A DNA stretch of 41,287 bases from Nemertoderma westbladi (GCA_032718475.1 JAUCBJ010000600.1:1-41287), one strand, 5' to 3'. Shown: positions 10,900 through 22,545, counted from the stretch's first letter. The notes: generated from the sequence alone by a model not told the origin. A program made the numbers and translations.

Positions 10900-11225
10900 G
10901 TCCGGAACTTCTATTGACCCCACAGACTCACTTAGACTCATTGGAACCGCAATCATTGATTTAGTTGGGGTAGGAACCTCTAGAAAAGGAGTAGAGCAGT
11001 TAGTTCTCGAGAAATTGTACAAAAGGTGTACATAGAGTTGTGTGTAGGCCTACATCAGGCGCATAGTGAGCCTAAGCACACATTTTGTACAATATCACGA
11101 GAACTAAGTGCTCTTCTCCTTCTCTTATTCTGAAGGTTTCTCCCCAACTAAATGATGATGCCGATCGATGATTGCCGTTCAAATGATCCTAAGTTTGAGT
11201 TTGTGGGGTCAAGAAGTATTATTTT
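10900..11225. mobile_element. Imperfect inverted-repeat (foldback) element
   Basis: The left arm (about 10905-11035: TTGACCCCACAGACTC ... ATTTAGTTGGGG ... TTAGTTCTCG ... TTGTACAAAA) is matched in reverse complement by the right arm (about 11085-11220). The centre holds GTAGGCCTAC. Arms are ~110-130 bp and diverged. Part of the arm (CGCAATCATTGATTTAGT) also occurs, altered, near 5503, so the sequence is repetitive. Confidence 0.55.
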
Positions 11226-11478
11226 TAGAGAAATTGCCAATTATTACTCTTCGGTTTGCACTCTACATATTGCAATATGATGCCATGTAATTATTGTTTA
11301 TTGAAGGCCTGTAGCGCGATAAAATATGTTGGTTCACACTAAATTTAAACTAAAATATCATGCAGACTGCTAAGAAATCGATGCAAAGAAATCGATTGTA
11401 TGGGTAATTTTTTAAAGTTCTATAATATTTGTAGCTTGCCTCCCGTGTTGGTTCGGGGGCCTCGGTGTACCATATGTT

Positions 11479-12472
11479 ATGCTGACAGCCCCAGGTGCTT
11501 ACCTCGCCTTAGTACACCACTACCACGAACTAACCTCTGTTATCACTGGAAACTTGGATGAACCTATGTTCCTTCAAGCTGCCACCGAGTTATGGGAATG
11601 CTACTTACCTTCCTTTGATATTCCTGAGATATCAAGCAATCAAAGATCTTGGCAGGACCCAGTATCCAAATCCCAACTGGCATCACTAATTTCATCTAGT
11701 TATAATAACTCTGTATCCCGCCTTAAGGGCTTCCAAGCACCTGGCTCTGGTGATTGGTTAAGTGCCATCCCTTCTGCTACCCTTGGCCCCCGCCTTGCCG
11801 ATGAACAGTTCGGTATGGCTGTTGCTCTCCGTCTTGGCGCGTCTTGGCTGTTGCTCTCCGTCTTGTGTGTGTGGCGCCGTCGTTGATGCTTCAGCCAGCC
11901 ATGCCTTAGTCTGCAAGTTTGCCAAGAGCAGACATGCACGACACCACCTGTGCAATAATACCATCTACCATGCTCTCCAATCCGCTGAGGTACCCGCAAC
12001 CCTTGAACCAGTCGGGCTCAGCAACAACAACGACCTGAAGCACCCCGATGGAGCCACTCAGCTCCCCTGGTCAAACGGCAAAGCCCTCGTGTGGGACTTT
12101 ACCTGCACCCATCGCCTTTCCGCCTCATACTCAAATGCCGCATGCTTAGATGGCTCAACAGTCGCTGAATTGGCAGAAGGGCGGAAGCTTGCTAAGTATT
12201 CGAACTTTGCCAAAGACTACTTAGTCCAGCCTGTCGCTGTGGAGACGCTTGGTGGCATAGTTCCTTTATCCTTGTCATTCCTTCGGCAGTTAGGCCACCT
12301 CTTGGAGAAGGTCAGCGGCAACAAGAGGTCTACGCAATTCCTGCGTCAACGTCTTAGGATTGCAATCCAAGCCAGGAATGCCTCCTGCATAAAGGAGTCA
12401 TTCAACCTCCCCGAGAACCGCTTCTACCGGGAGACCCTCCCTCCCGCCCTCCCTCCCTATAACTATAACTAG
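11479..12472 (+). pseudogene. C-terminal part of a non-LTR retrotransposon polyprotein
   Basis: Two frames joined by a frame change at about 11820-11870 encode the C-terminal region that follows the RT domain in several invertebrate retroelement polyproteins. It has a C-x-C ... H-A-L-V-C ... H-x2-R-H-H zinc-finger-like region (about 11861-11945), a K-A-L-V-W-D block (about 12079-12100), V-A-V-E-T-L-G (about 12233-12255) and a terminal FLRQRLRIAIQ block (about 12338-12372), ending at a TAA/TAG near 12472. A 29-bp direct duplication (11817-11845 / 11846-11874, imperfect at its end) lies at the frame change. No RT catalytic domain precedes it, so the copy is 5'-truncated. I recognise the region but not the clade. 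Confidence 0.65.
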
Positions 12473-12960
12473 TGCATGTGGTTGATATGAAAAAAAACTT
12501 GGGGTGGGTATTTTTTTTCGACTAAAAGTCGTTTTAAACGCACTGTATTATATCTTACCAAAAACTAGGCTGTCTAATCTAAGTCATTTATTTACCAAAG
12601 CTGAAGTTCCATCTGTAAAATGATGTCCCATCATAATATTTAGGCTGCATAGAATAACGTCTTCCTCCATCAAATCCAAACAAAAATTAGCATATTTTGC
12701 CAATGGACTTCGAATACATGGGAAATCTCTTTGGCATTATAATATGGCCGCCCATTTGTCCTCAGATGGATATGCAAATAATTCCGTATGGTTCCTGTGT
12801 ATACACAATCCAGACATTATAAATATGGGATTTATATATGTAAATATCAAACTCATATGTGAGGATTAGTAATTTGGGTGCATGGAAGTAAGATTGAGAT
12901 ATAGTATAATTTCAGATAATTGTCTGATGTTAATAATTCTCATTATTAAGTTCTACTACT
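12473..12960. other. AT-rich sequence after the retroelement fragment
   Basis: Holds a short A-run and a T-run after the stop (12490-12520), perhaps a degraded 3' tail. No gene seen. Confidence 0.35.
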
Positions 12961-12974
12961 AAGATATTCATTCC

Positions 12975-13610
12975 CACTGCCTCTCTATCACCTTCGGAGG
13001 TCAGGTGAAGACTTTCCAATACGCAAGGGGAAAACATGGGCCGCTTTGAGTGGGCTGTCCAGGATTTGGAAGACACAGAAAGTTAAGGTTCAACTATTTA
13101 GAGCAGCAGTAGAACCAGTACTCCCCTATGGGAGTCCATGCTGGGCTCTAACTGCTGAGGACATCAAATTTCTGCATTGCACATTCACAAGAATGCTATG
13201 CCGGGTTCATTGTGTCAAGTACAATTAGTACAGTCAGTCAAGTACATATTTCCAACCAACTATATCATATTGGCTTGGGGGTGTCCAATTGGTCCCCCAA
13301 TGCATGACACTAGAACAAAGCCGTCTCCACATTGCTTTCGTCGTGAGGACCAGCCTGTGCACAATCTTGTGCTTTGAAAGCCTATGAAGAAAATTTGCAA
13401 TAAGGCTGACAGCCCATGACTTTTTTTTAAGACGCCTCTTAAAAGGACATTGGGCGGGCTTGAATATGCGAATGATCTCGCGAAAGTCGTGGGCGAAAGG
13501 GAGTTGTGGCAATGCAATTTTGTCATCCGGCATAGCATTCTTAATGCACGCTGCATCTCAGCATCTCAATGTACAGTTGCAATGCTGCAGGTCGATTATA
13601 GATAGATATA
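12975..13610 (+). mobile_element. RTE-like LINE 3' end, copy B
   Basis: A 60-residue frame (13046-13228: KVQLFRAAVEPVLPYGS..., ending TRMLCRVHCVKYN) is the C-terminal part of an RTE-type ORF2 after the RT domain. It is followed by the same 3' region as copies A and C and ends at about 13605 in a GATA-type tail. The 5' part is missing, as expected for a 5'-truncated LINE insertion. Confidence 0.75.
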
Positions 13611-14590
13611 GAACTTCAAAAATTATGTTTATATTCTAAAGACACACACATCCCAACTGTATTAATATGTTTTTACAATAACTGTTAAGCCTTGTGTTTT
13701 CTAAGTGACTCAGTGCCCAAGTTAGGAGCACTGTCTACGATTAATTAACACTTTCCCAAGTTACTGGCACCATCTCAGAGAGAATAATACAGATTTAGCT
13801 GTTTTGTAGGTACTGATCATCGAAAACTCCATTTATATCCTAAAAACACAACTTTCCCATTTATAACCATATGTAGCATTTATTAGGGAGATTCTGCTTC
13901 GACGGTGCATGCAGGGCATAATGCCACATCTGTTCACGTACAGTGGTATGGTCACCTCATCCAACCACAGCATGCATGTTTGTATATGAATGAAGTGGCA
14001 ATCAATTAATCGTTACATCTTAGTTAGTGGTGCATATCATTACGTCTAAAAAACGCTATTCAATGAGGCATTACTTATTAGCAGTTGCCACGCTACCTAG
14101 CATATTAATGAGGGTGCATACAGGATGTAAAAGTTGCAATCCCTCAAACCATGTGTCTGGCCAAGTCCAGCTTTTAGGAGATCATTATAAATTGTACTAT
14201 AGCTGCTAATTAATAACATTGACTTGCTGATACGGCTGCACAATGTTGTATACCCTAGTCCCCTAGCCTTGCAATTGAAATTAAATTGAACAAACAGGAA
14301 TTTATGGACCGGATTAGATTATACCGATAAAATATAAATTATGCATATTAATAGAAAAAAATTTATAATGACATGTATGCCAACGAATTACGGATCTGAT
14401 TACCAGTTCTACAGATCAATGTATTAATTTAACTTTCTGCTCTTGGATAATGTATGTGGAGTAAAATATAAACAGTTTCAATTTTCACCTTCAGTTTTTA
14501 GTTATGTTCAGCGTTTTGATTTCCTTGAGATAAAAACTCGATTGGCTGTTTTCGGCTGGAACTCCGAACTGGAACCCAGCTCAAGAAGCG
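13611..14590. other. AT-rich sequence, nothing recognised
   Basis: Contains two similar stretches (ACTTCAAAAATTATGTTTATATTCTAAAGACACA near 13612 and AAAACTCCATTTATATCCTAAAAACACA near 13820), a diverged ~210-bp direct repeat. No gene seen. Confidence 0.4.
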
Positions 14591-14774
14591 AACTGAAAAG
14601 CTATGGACTCATACTGGACCCAATGGCCACAAGTCCCAGATAGACCACATTCTGTTTCGTAGGAAATACAGGAGCTCTGTAAAAGACTGTAGTGCATTTA
14701 CAATTCGACCTTTCTCCAGTGAACACTGCCTTATTGTTTGTGACTAAGGTGAGACTTTTAAGAGTCTGCGCTAG
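14590..14774 (+). pseudogene. RTE-like LINE copy C, end of the endonuclease domain (5' part of a split copy)
   Basis: The frame read from WTHT (about 14604) gives ...SQIDHIL... (about 14630) and ...SSEHCLIVCD (about 14715-14744), the typical C-terminal motifs of the apurinic-type endonuclease of RTE LINEs (Q-I-D-x-I and S-x-H-x-L/V). The copy is cut at 14774 by the BEL/Pao insertion and resumes at 28869 after it. Confidence 0.7.
14770..14774. repeat. Target-site duplication GCTAG, left
   Basis: GCTAG directly precedes the 5' LTR and is repeated exactly after the 3' LTR at 28864-28868. Five bases is the usual target duplication of BEL/Pao elements. Confidence 0.9.
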
Positions 14775-15368
14775 TGTTAGCGTATTCAATTCCGCTAACC
14801 ACCCCACACAAAGTTGGCCAAGCAGGAGCTTTAAGCAATATTGGGAGTACGAGGTTGATTGCCAATCAACCTCGTATCACCCCAATAAACGGGGCGACAA
14901 ACCCCAAAGGGAGACACAAACAGAGGGGGTCAGAGGTTACACCTCCGGGAGGGAGAGAGTGACAGCAGCGCCAGGGGAAACACTCCCAGAGAGATGGGAG
15001 GGCAAGAATTGGGTTATTAGCCAATGGGGGGCAGGCATCCACTGAGTAATGTAATACGGCCAACCAGTGCAATATATTACCAGTTATTGTTCCTCATTTA
15101 TTTCACTTTAGTTAGTCAGTTTAGTTAGGGCAGAACGGGAACTCTTATCACCGTCCGCTGCCGCCATCATCATTTTGTGTATTACCGGTACTTATTCATT
15201 CCAACTTCCATTTCAACTGTGCTTATACTCTATCTTATATATATATTTATACATACGGAGCAACAATAGTCAGAGTTATTCAATAACATCAGAACTCTTT
15301 TCACACACACGGCAGGGACGCGTAGACAAGATAACCGGGATAAATCGGGATTCTCGGATCCCGTCACA
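14775..15368 (+). repeat. 5' LTR of the BEL/Pao element
   Basis: Starts TGTTAGCG and ends GTCACA. It contains a 29-bp near-perfect palindrome (14848-14876), an AATAAA (about 14884), a TACCGGTA (about 15183) and a TATATATATATTTATA box (about 15236-15251) that may drive transcription. The second copy is at 28273-28863. Confidence 0.95.
14848..14876. repeat. 29-bp palindrome in the LTR
   Basis: TACGAGGTTGATTG, one C, CAATCAACCTCGTA: 14 bp perfect, loop of one base. In the 3' LTR (28346-28374) one pair is broken by G to A. Confidence 0.8.
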
Positions 15369-15437
15369 GTGATAAGGACCAGCAGCTGCCCGATACCGCG
15401 ATACGATAAGACACCCGAAACAAACTGACTGCCAACC

Positions 15438-17015
15438 ATGAGTCGAGAAGGAGAGACGACACCGCCGCAGACCCCGGACGGCGATCTAACGATCCGTGAG
15501 GCCGCGACACGACGGTACCGACCCACGACGCCGGATCCGTCGACCATAGACAATCCGGCAATCCAAGAGGTGGGGGGCCGCCTACAATGAGAGGATGAGT
15601 CGAGAGAGGAGAGAGACGAGTCGACACACGACGGCGGTCGACGTGCCGATGTCACCGGCCAGCCACAGGCCGAGGGCGACGGACGGCCCACCAGAACGGC
15701 GACGGTGGGGCCGCCGGTACGATGCCGGACATGGAGGGATAAAGGGGACATCGGCGATGAGGACGTCGGGGTCAGCGACCGGCTCCGACGAGCCTACACC
15801 GCGACCCGGAGGTAACTAAGAGAAGCCAAAGGAGGGGCCAAGATAGACCAGGTGAAGCTAGAGAAGCGGCTAGGTGAGTCGAATAAATATTTTGATTACT
15901 TAGTGCGCTTTGGGCAGGGAGAACTAGCCGATGAGAGAGCGAGAGGGGTCGCCACCGAACTGTTTGAACTGTGGGAATGTAGGGGTATGGAACCTAGCGT
16001 AGTGTATGTAGGGCCATACTTAGTCGATGCCCGGGGAATTAAGTTGGTGGGTTGGAGAGGGCCGCAGGAGGGCGAATCCGAGGTTAACTCCGAGGATTCG
16101 GTCTCATCGGTCGGCGAAAGTTCCAGGAAGTGGGGGAAAGTTAGTAGGATGGGAAGGCGACGGGAGTCCGTCGCGACCGATAAGTCTGCTACATCCTCCG
16201 CGAAAGTAAGACGGGTGATGGAAATAGATCTGGCGTGCCAGCTCGATCTGGCGGCGCTAGACCAGAGAGAATTAGAGAGACAGTTGGAAGAAGGGAGTGC
16301 GTTATTAGAGAAGGAGAAAGAACTGGCTAGAGAGAACAGAGAGAGAGCCGAAAAGGTCGCGAGAAGTTTTAAGGAGTGTGAGGATATAGGGAGGATGGAA
16401 AGGAAGGAGCAAGAAGAGAGCGAGGCGGCGAGTGAGGCGAGAGAGCAGAGTGAACGTAAATAGCGTGAGGCGAGTGAGCAGAATAGACGTGAAGAACGTG
16501 AGGCGAGAGAGCAGAGTGAGCGAAAAGAGCGCGAGGCGAGACGACTGGAGAGAGTTGTGAGAGAGGCGGAGTTAGCCGATCAGAGTTCACGAGAGGATAG
16601 AGAGAGAGAAATAATGGGAATGCGTGTGCGGGATGATTTGCATGCCTGCCTAAGGGGGCTTATTCTGTATCAAGCCAAACAGAAGCGCTGACTAGAACTG
16701 GCGCAGATGGGGCTGTCAGAGAGCGAGGCTGGCTCGAGTAGTATTTATGAGGAGCCAGGAGTTAGGGAAACATTTAGTAATACCCCACTTACAGGGACCG
16801 GACGACAGACCCAAGACTGGTGTGACCGTACGGGCGGGAGGGGTAATAATAATAATAATACAGTAGAGAACGCTAATATTAATAGTACCGTAGTGGATAA
16901 TTCTAACCAAACTTTCATTGCAGGAAATAATATTTTGCCCGACAGTAGTAATTTAAATCCGAACGATTCTAATATAAATGTACAAAGTAGTCCGAATAAT
17001 TTAATAATAGTCTAA
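15438..17015 (+). pseudogene. Leader/Gag-like ORF of the BEL/Pao element (N-terminal part, interrupted)
   Basis: One frame runs from the ATG at 15438 (CCAACC ATG A) to 17015 but is cut by TGA 15588, TAA 15813, TAG 16461 and TGA 16689. The longest clean piece (15852-16463, 203 residues) opens with a mixed region then becomes a highly charged E/R/K coiled-coil-like repeat (EREAREQSERK type, about 16250-16560). The end is rich in Asn/Ser/Gly. No known domain is recognised. By position it could be an N-terminal Gag extension or a separate structural protein. The same frame continuing past each stop argues for former coding capacity. Confidence 0.55.
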
Positions 17016-17230
17016 ACCCGAATATAAAAAATAATTCAAATAATATAATTACGCAAAATAATTCAAATAATTTAAATTTAAATACACAAAATAATTTAAA
17101 TAATAATCCCGTTTCAAATTCTAATAATTCTGACAATTTAATTGATTTAGAAGATTTAATTGATTTAACAGATAATATTGGGAATGGTGCTATTAATATG
17201 AACGTGGCGGATGTGCATAGCCCGGCAAAT

Positions 17231-17440
17231 GAAGGCCTGGTAGGCCACGTAGTCAGTAGGCAGGAGGTGGCGGGGGTGAGAAACCCCAATGAGGGCCTGG
17301 TAGGCCACGTAGTTAGTAGGCAGGAAGTGGCGGGGTTGAGTCAACCCGAGGGGGGACTGGTAGGCCACGTAGTTAGTAGGCAGGAAGTGGTGGGGTTGAG
17401 TCAACCCGAGGAGGGCCTGGTAGGCCACACAGTAGTAGAG
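17231..17440 (+). repeat. 60-bp tandem repeat, 3.5 copies
   Basis: Units start at 17231, 17291, 17351 and 17411 with exact 60-bp spacing. Each opens with GGCCTGGTAGGCC (itself inverted) and keeps the reading frame, giving a 20-residue protein repeat. Confidence 0.9.
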
Positions 17441-17543
17441 GGAGAGGCGGGGGTGAATAGACCCAGCCGCAGTAGGGTTAGTGTGTCGACTAGAGAGGGG
17501 TGTAGAAGTGAAGTAAGAGGTAGTGAAGTGATAGGTGGCGAGT

Positions 17544-17566
17544 GGGGGGGGGGGGGGGGGGGGGGG
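17544..17566 (+). repeat. Poly(G) tract, 23 nt
   Basis: Uninterrupted G23 in the coding strand of the BEL/Pao leader region; a second run of 15 G is at 17603-17617. Confidence 0.9.
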
Positions 17567-18145
17567 CTACAGGAGCCCCACAACGAGAGATTAGCAGCGA
17601 GAGGGGGGGGGGGGGGGCAGTGAGTGCCCCACAGGCGTCGGCGGATCAATGCGCGGGGCGAATTAGGTGAACCGCAGCACCCGGCGATGGAGAATAGTAG
17701 GGGGGTTGCGAGTATCCCCAGCGGCGTGCGACCGAGCAGAGAGAGAGCGAGGTTGACGTCGCGAGAGGGCGAGCGACGAGACGTCGAGCCCAGTCAGAAG
17801 AGGGAAGAAGAACAGTGGAGTTTAACCGGGAGGTCGACGAGAGATCTCACGACCGGGGATACTGCACTACAGAGAGAAGAAGGGAAGAGGAGTAGAAGAA
17901 GTGTCGTCGCGAACGACAGGAGAGCGAGGACGGACAGCGAGCCGTCGGTAGTAGAGATGGAGACCGAGAGTCAGTGGGGTCGAACTCCGGGAGATTGCCG
18001 TCGCCCCGGGGAGACGCGACCTGACGAGGCGTACTACGCGCAGAGAGAGGGGTACAGGATGTACCGGTACGAGGACGAGAGCAGTAGAGGGGGTCGAAGA
18101 GAAACTTCCCGACGGGATCTGCCTAGCCGATCGAGAGTACGGTAG

Positions 18146-18729
18146 CCGCGGGGAGGATTATTCGAGAAGGTTAAACTTTGATCCCGAGCGACACATACAG
18201 ACTGCAGGACATACTGTAGGCCTTACTGCACATACCATAGGCCATGCTGGGAGAGATAATGTAGGCGATAGGATAGCGCGGACGACGGGATTAAACCCGG
18301 AAGTTGCAGGAGTACATACCGGCAGGTAGGCCAGAAGTAGATAGGCCTATACCGGTACCAGCACAGCAGTATGACTACAGCATGCAGGGACATAACATAT
18401 ATCCAGGGGAGGGGAGAGTTATTGCGGATAGGTGCATGGGCCCCAATATATTAACATCAACCCCAGTATTAAACATACCGGTGGGGGGGGGGGGGGGGGG
18501 ACAGGGTGACATTCCCCCATCACAATATCAACAATATATCCCAGTAGGAATAAGATCATCGAACCCCTTGGACGAGAATAGATCGTGCGACACCGAAATA
18601 TGGAAGGGGCCGCTACCCCCAATGATATATCCAAGTCAAAGGAAAGCGGCAGACAGGACGAACGGACCGCACCCAATGGGAGAATCTATACAGCATCCAT
18701 TGAACCCATTGGAAGCACAAGCAATGTGA
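18146..18729 (+). pseudogene. Leader/Gag-like ORF of the BEL/Pao element (third part, to the gag start)
   Basis: Coding-like sequence shifts frame twice here. From 18304 one frame is open for 141 residues and ends at TGA 18727, directly in frame with and upstream of the ATG (18730) of the canonical Gag region. It is Pro/Tyr/Gln-rich with a poly-Gly from an 18-nt poly-G tract (18483-18500). No domain is recognised. The in-frame stop one codon before the ATG could be an original terminator or a nonsense change. Confidence 0.4.
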
Positions 18730-20089
18730 ATGGCTACACTAATCGATGCATTAAGAACTAGGATCGAGTTACCACCCGTGGAACCGTTCAAATTCGATGG
18801 AAGTAGGCCGGAAGAATACCTGCAGTTTCGGCGCATGTATAGCAATGAAATATTAACGAAGAATTTGACACAAGCGGAGTGCCTAAAGTATCTGCAAGTA
18901 TATACAGGAGGCCCAGCATACGACATCGTGAGGCAATAACAGGGCATTGAGGGTGGCTTCACGACAGCATGGCGGGCACTAGACAGGGAGTATGGGCACC
19001 CGGCCAAGATCATCCGGCAGACCCTGAGAGGTATAACATCGGGTGGCCTACAGGATAACCCCGTTAGCATAAAGACATTCGCTAACAAAGTTGAGAAGGC
19101 GCTAATCGTGCTAAAGACACTGGACGCACCATACGAACTCAACGCATCCAATAACATCACCACGATAGCGCAGGCACTGCCGATGTGGTTGCGCAACAAG
19201 TGGAGGAAGATTGCTTTCTCCACTCGAGGCAGAAAGGGTGCGGAACCGGGTTTAGAAGAAATGTCGAGCTTCTTAAACTATGAAGCCGAACTAATAACGG
19301 ACCCAGTCTATAGCGAGGATAGCCTGGGAAAGGGACCAAAGACCGATTACCACAGGCCGAAACCAGAACACAATGCGTCGAACGCATTGCCAAAGCTCAG
19401 ACAGTCACTGCCGTACGCGGCGATGCAGGGGACTGCTAGTCCACAAGTAGCCGGGGGTAAGACCACATCATGGAGCGGACAGGGGAAAAATAACAACACA
19501 AATAAACATAACCCCAGCACGCCCAGTAGGCCGAACCCAAGCAATAAGAACAATAGGGACTTTGGTACGAACGCAAGTGCAATACGCAGCGCACTGTATA
19601 AGGACGGCTACAACCCAAAGAACAAATGCCAATTACATACAAATGCACTTCATCAGACCATGAACTGCAGGTATTGGCAAGCGCTACCCAGGGAAGATCA
19701 GGTAGAATATGCGAGGAGAAATGAAATCTGTTCGCGATGTGTGATGAGTGGACATAGAGCTAACCAATGCAAGGAAGCGCCAATTAAATTCGGTCAAAGT
19801 AAAGGTCAGACAATGGCAACGAGCACCGTAGGGGCAAAGAAGAGAGGAACGGTACTACTTGGGGTAGTACCAGTGCGAGTGATTGGGGAAGGCAATCGAT
19901 CAGTGACCACACTGATGCTGGTCGACAGTGGAGCAGCCTTCACGCTGGTTGAGGATTGGGTGGCCAAAGAGATAGGATTGAGAACGAGGCCAAGTAGAAT
20001 GGTGGTAACAACCATTTCCAGCAAAGATGAGGTCCTGGAGATGAGGACCGGACGGTGCGCGATAGCAGCGATAGCACCGGGATGCGACT
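18730..20089 (+). pseudogene. gag: BEL/Pao Gag and A17-type protease (one in-frame stop)
   Basis: The first ~130 residues match the DUF1759-type Gag of Pao elements (FKFDGSRPEEYLQFRRM, later AWRALDREYGHP). They are broken by TAA at 18937 in the middle of the domain. After 19108 the frame is open: a basic N/P/S-rich linker, a CCHC knuckle C-S-R-C-x4-H-x4-C (about 19732-19773), then an aspartic protease with D-S-G-A (19924-19935), the peptidase A17 of Pao elements. A frameshift lies at about 20085-20095 in a GGGG run; the next part is one frame over. Confidence 0.85.
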
Positions 20090-21310
20090 ATGGGGCGACC
20101 ATCGACCCCAGAGGTGATAGAGTCGATAGATATCAACGCCAGGTGGCCAACCAACATCGAGGTCGAACAATACAAGTTCCTGGACAGTATCGACTTCTCA
20201 ATCCCAGAGGTGGACGTTAGGAAGGTATCCATTATAGTAGGAATGGACTGCCCGACGGCCCACGAGAGAATGCGAACGGTCTTTGGCGAAGACAGGCAGT
20301 GTGACCCGGTGGTGATTTTAACACCATTCGGGTGGACGCTGAGCGGCTCAATCAGGAGCAAAATACCGTTTAGGATGTCGGAGACATCAGGATGCATGTT
20401 CGCGGGAACTATGCGAGAAATGGGAGATGAGGGAGCGGAGGAGCAGCTCAGGAGACTGCTCAGGCAGGATTTTGAGGGATTGAAAGAGACCGGGGTCGGG
20501 ACCTCGGTAGAAGACAAACAGGCTTTACAAAGTGTGGAGGAATCGATGACATGCGGTATACCATAGGGATGGTATGGAAGCTACCGAAGCTACCGCTACC
20601 CGACAATAAAGGAATGGTACTCAGGAGGCTTCGTAAGTTGAAGCAGACGCTAAAACGGAGCCCCGAGAAGAATGAGTACATTCACAAGACGATTAAGAAG
20701 TATGTCGAGAAAGGATGGGCCATAGAGTTACCGGTCGACGAACCAAACACGGACAGGACCTATTACCTGCCACTCCACGTGGCTCTAGACCCGAAGAAAG
20801 GTAAACTGCGGATGGTAGTTGACGCATCGGCTAAGACCAACGGCAAATGCCTAAATGATTATCTGCTGGAGGGTCCCAACATCTACAACTCAGGGATCGA
20901 GGTCCTACTCAGATTCAGGAATGGGAAACACGCTTTCACCTGCGACATCGAAGGCATGTTCAACCAAGTCCGTGTAACGGAAGAGGATAGCGACAGCCAG
21001 CGCTTCCTATGGTACAACTGCGACGAGGAACCGTCGACCATACCGATGTATAAGATGATAGTACAGAATATGGGAGCCAAGTCGTCTTCATTTACGACGA
21101 CTGTGGCCGTAAGAGACACGGTAAAAGGGAAGGAAGATAAATATAGCGCCAAAGCCGTCGATATGATTCGACGCGGCTTCTATGTAGACGACGGGATGGA
21201 GTCTGGAAATACGGTTAAGGAACTACTGGATACCGGGCGCGAGGTTCGCGACATCCTAAAAGGATCCGGGTTTAACCTAACCAAGTTCCAATCCAGCTGC
21301 AAGAGTTCAT
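20090..21310 (+). pseudogene. pol: BEL/Pao reverse transcriptase (frameshifted)
   Basis: 20090-20566 carries the linker that precedes RT in Pao elements (VSIIVGMDCP..., TPFGWTLSG). After a frame change near 20545 the RT proper (from about 20551) has conserved blocks LRMVVDASAK (about 20811), FTCDIEGMFNQV (motif A, about 20935-20970), and Y-V-D-D (21181-21192) as the catalytic box. The frame ends at a TGA near 21310 and resumes one frame over. The catalytic residues themselves are intact. Confidence 0.9.
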
Positions 21311-22545
21311 GAAAGCCATAGAGGACAGGAGGCCAGAGTCGACCATGGATAATCCCACGACAGCCAAGGGACAGGACATGGCGAACAAGAGAGTAGAGTC
21401 CCAACAGAAGGCACTAGGGATCGTGTGGAACCGAGAGACAGACGAGTTGAAATACCAGTTGAGTCAGGAGGGCGCAGACATCCACACAAAGAGGGGCTAT
21501 GTGTCGTACATAGCAAGGATATACGATCCCCTAGGCCTAGCATCCCCATTACTAGTCACGGGGAAGCAGATACTCAAGAAGGGTATACAAGCTGAAGGAG
21601 GATTGGGACACAGAGGTCCCGGAAGAGATCAGCAAGCAATGGTGCAAGTGGACAGAGAGTTTAGAGCAGATGGGCACATACAGCATGCCACGCGTATATT
21701 TCCCGGATGGGGACATGACGAATCTGGATCTGCACATGTTCTCTGATGCGTCATTAGAGGCATACGGAGCGGCACTCTACTTAGTACAATGAGAGGGGAC
21801 TCACAAGCCCAGACTCGCATTCAGCAAGGCGAAGTCGACACCGCCAGATTCAGCATCAGTTCCGAAACTCGAGTTGACAGCTGCGAGGTTAGGAGTTAGG
21901 GCCACAGCCTACTTGATGGACGCCATTCCCAACATAGTGGAGACACACTACTGGACGGACTCCATGGTAGTGCTTGGTTGGCTATATAACGAAAGGACGA
22001 GATACCCTATATTTGTCGCAAACAGGGTGGACGAGATAAGGGCAACGACAGAATTAGAAAGGTGGCACTACTGCCCAACGGACGAGAACCCAGCGGACTT
22101 GTTATCGAGGGGCGTAGCACGCCACACTTTCTTAAAAAAGGAAGTATTGTGGCAGCACGGGCCGCAATTTCTGAATGATAGAACAGCCTGGCCGCCGATG
22201 AAGAAGGTGGACCCGGGCTCAGGGGAAATAACATTAGAGGAAGAGGGAGGAGATTCAGAAGGTGAGGAGATATACAGCCAGATGGTGAGGGAGATAAGGG
22301 AGGTGCAACCGAAATCAGAAGAACTGTGCGATAACCCGACGGACAAACTCCTTAGCTACAGCTCAAGTTGGTACAAGACCAAGAAGTTAGTGGTGTACTG
22401 CAGAGCCTTCGGGGACTTCCTTAAGGGAATCGGTAAAGACACAAAAGGTAAAACAACCATCGATCAGGGGGGGGGCGGCCAAGGCCGTCATCCGCTACGA
22501 ACAGAGGAAGAATTACGGCGACGAGGTGGAACGCTTCGGTAAACA
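21309..22545 (+). pseudogene. pol: BEL/Pao RT thumb/connection and RNase H (frameshifted, one stop)
   Basis: 21309-21580 holds ALGIVWN and TKRGYVSYIARIYDPLGLASP, a signature of Pao polyproteins. After a frame change near 21580 the RNase H follows: F-S-D-A-S (D at 21745-21747), V-P-K-L-E-L-T-A-A (E about 21868), W-T-D-S (about 21952) and NPADLLSRG (about 22089). A TGA at 21790-21792 interrupts it. Another frame change lies in the G9 run 22467-22475. Confidence 0.85.

Larger units (their letters stand above)
17016..18145 (+). pseudogene. Leader/Gag-like ORF of the BEL/Pao element (middle part, second frame)
   Basis: The coding trend moves to another frame near 17000, inside AAT-rich Asn-coding sequence. 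It then runs through an Asn-rich stretch, three and a half 20-residue repeats (EGLVGHVVSRQEV...), poly-Gly from two poly-G tracts, an in-frame TGA at 17621 and an Arg/Glu-rich basic region to TAG 18143-18145. Basic, low-complexity composition would suit RNA binding, but that is inference; no family is recognised. Confidence 0.45.

Noticed and set aside
15230-15751. 173-codon minus-strand ORF across the LTR and leader
   Set aside because: Crosses the LTR boundary and opposes the element's coding strand; no motif.
17624-18145. Stand-alone 173-codon Arg-rich gene
   Set aside because: It has no ATG at its start and is in frame with the preceding ORF, separated only by a TGA; better seen as one interrupted leader ORF.
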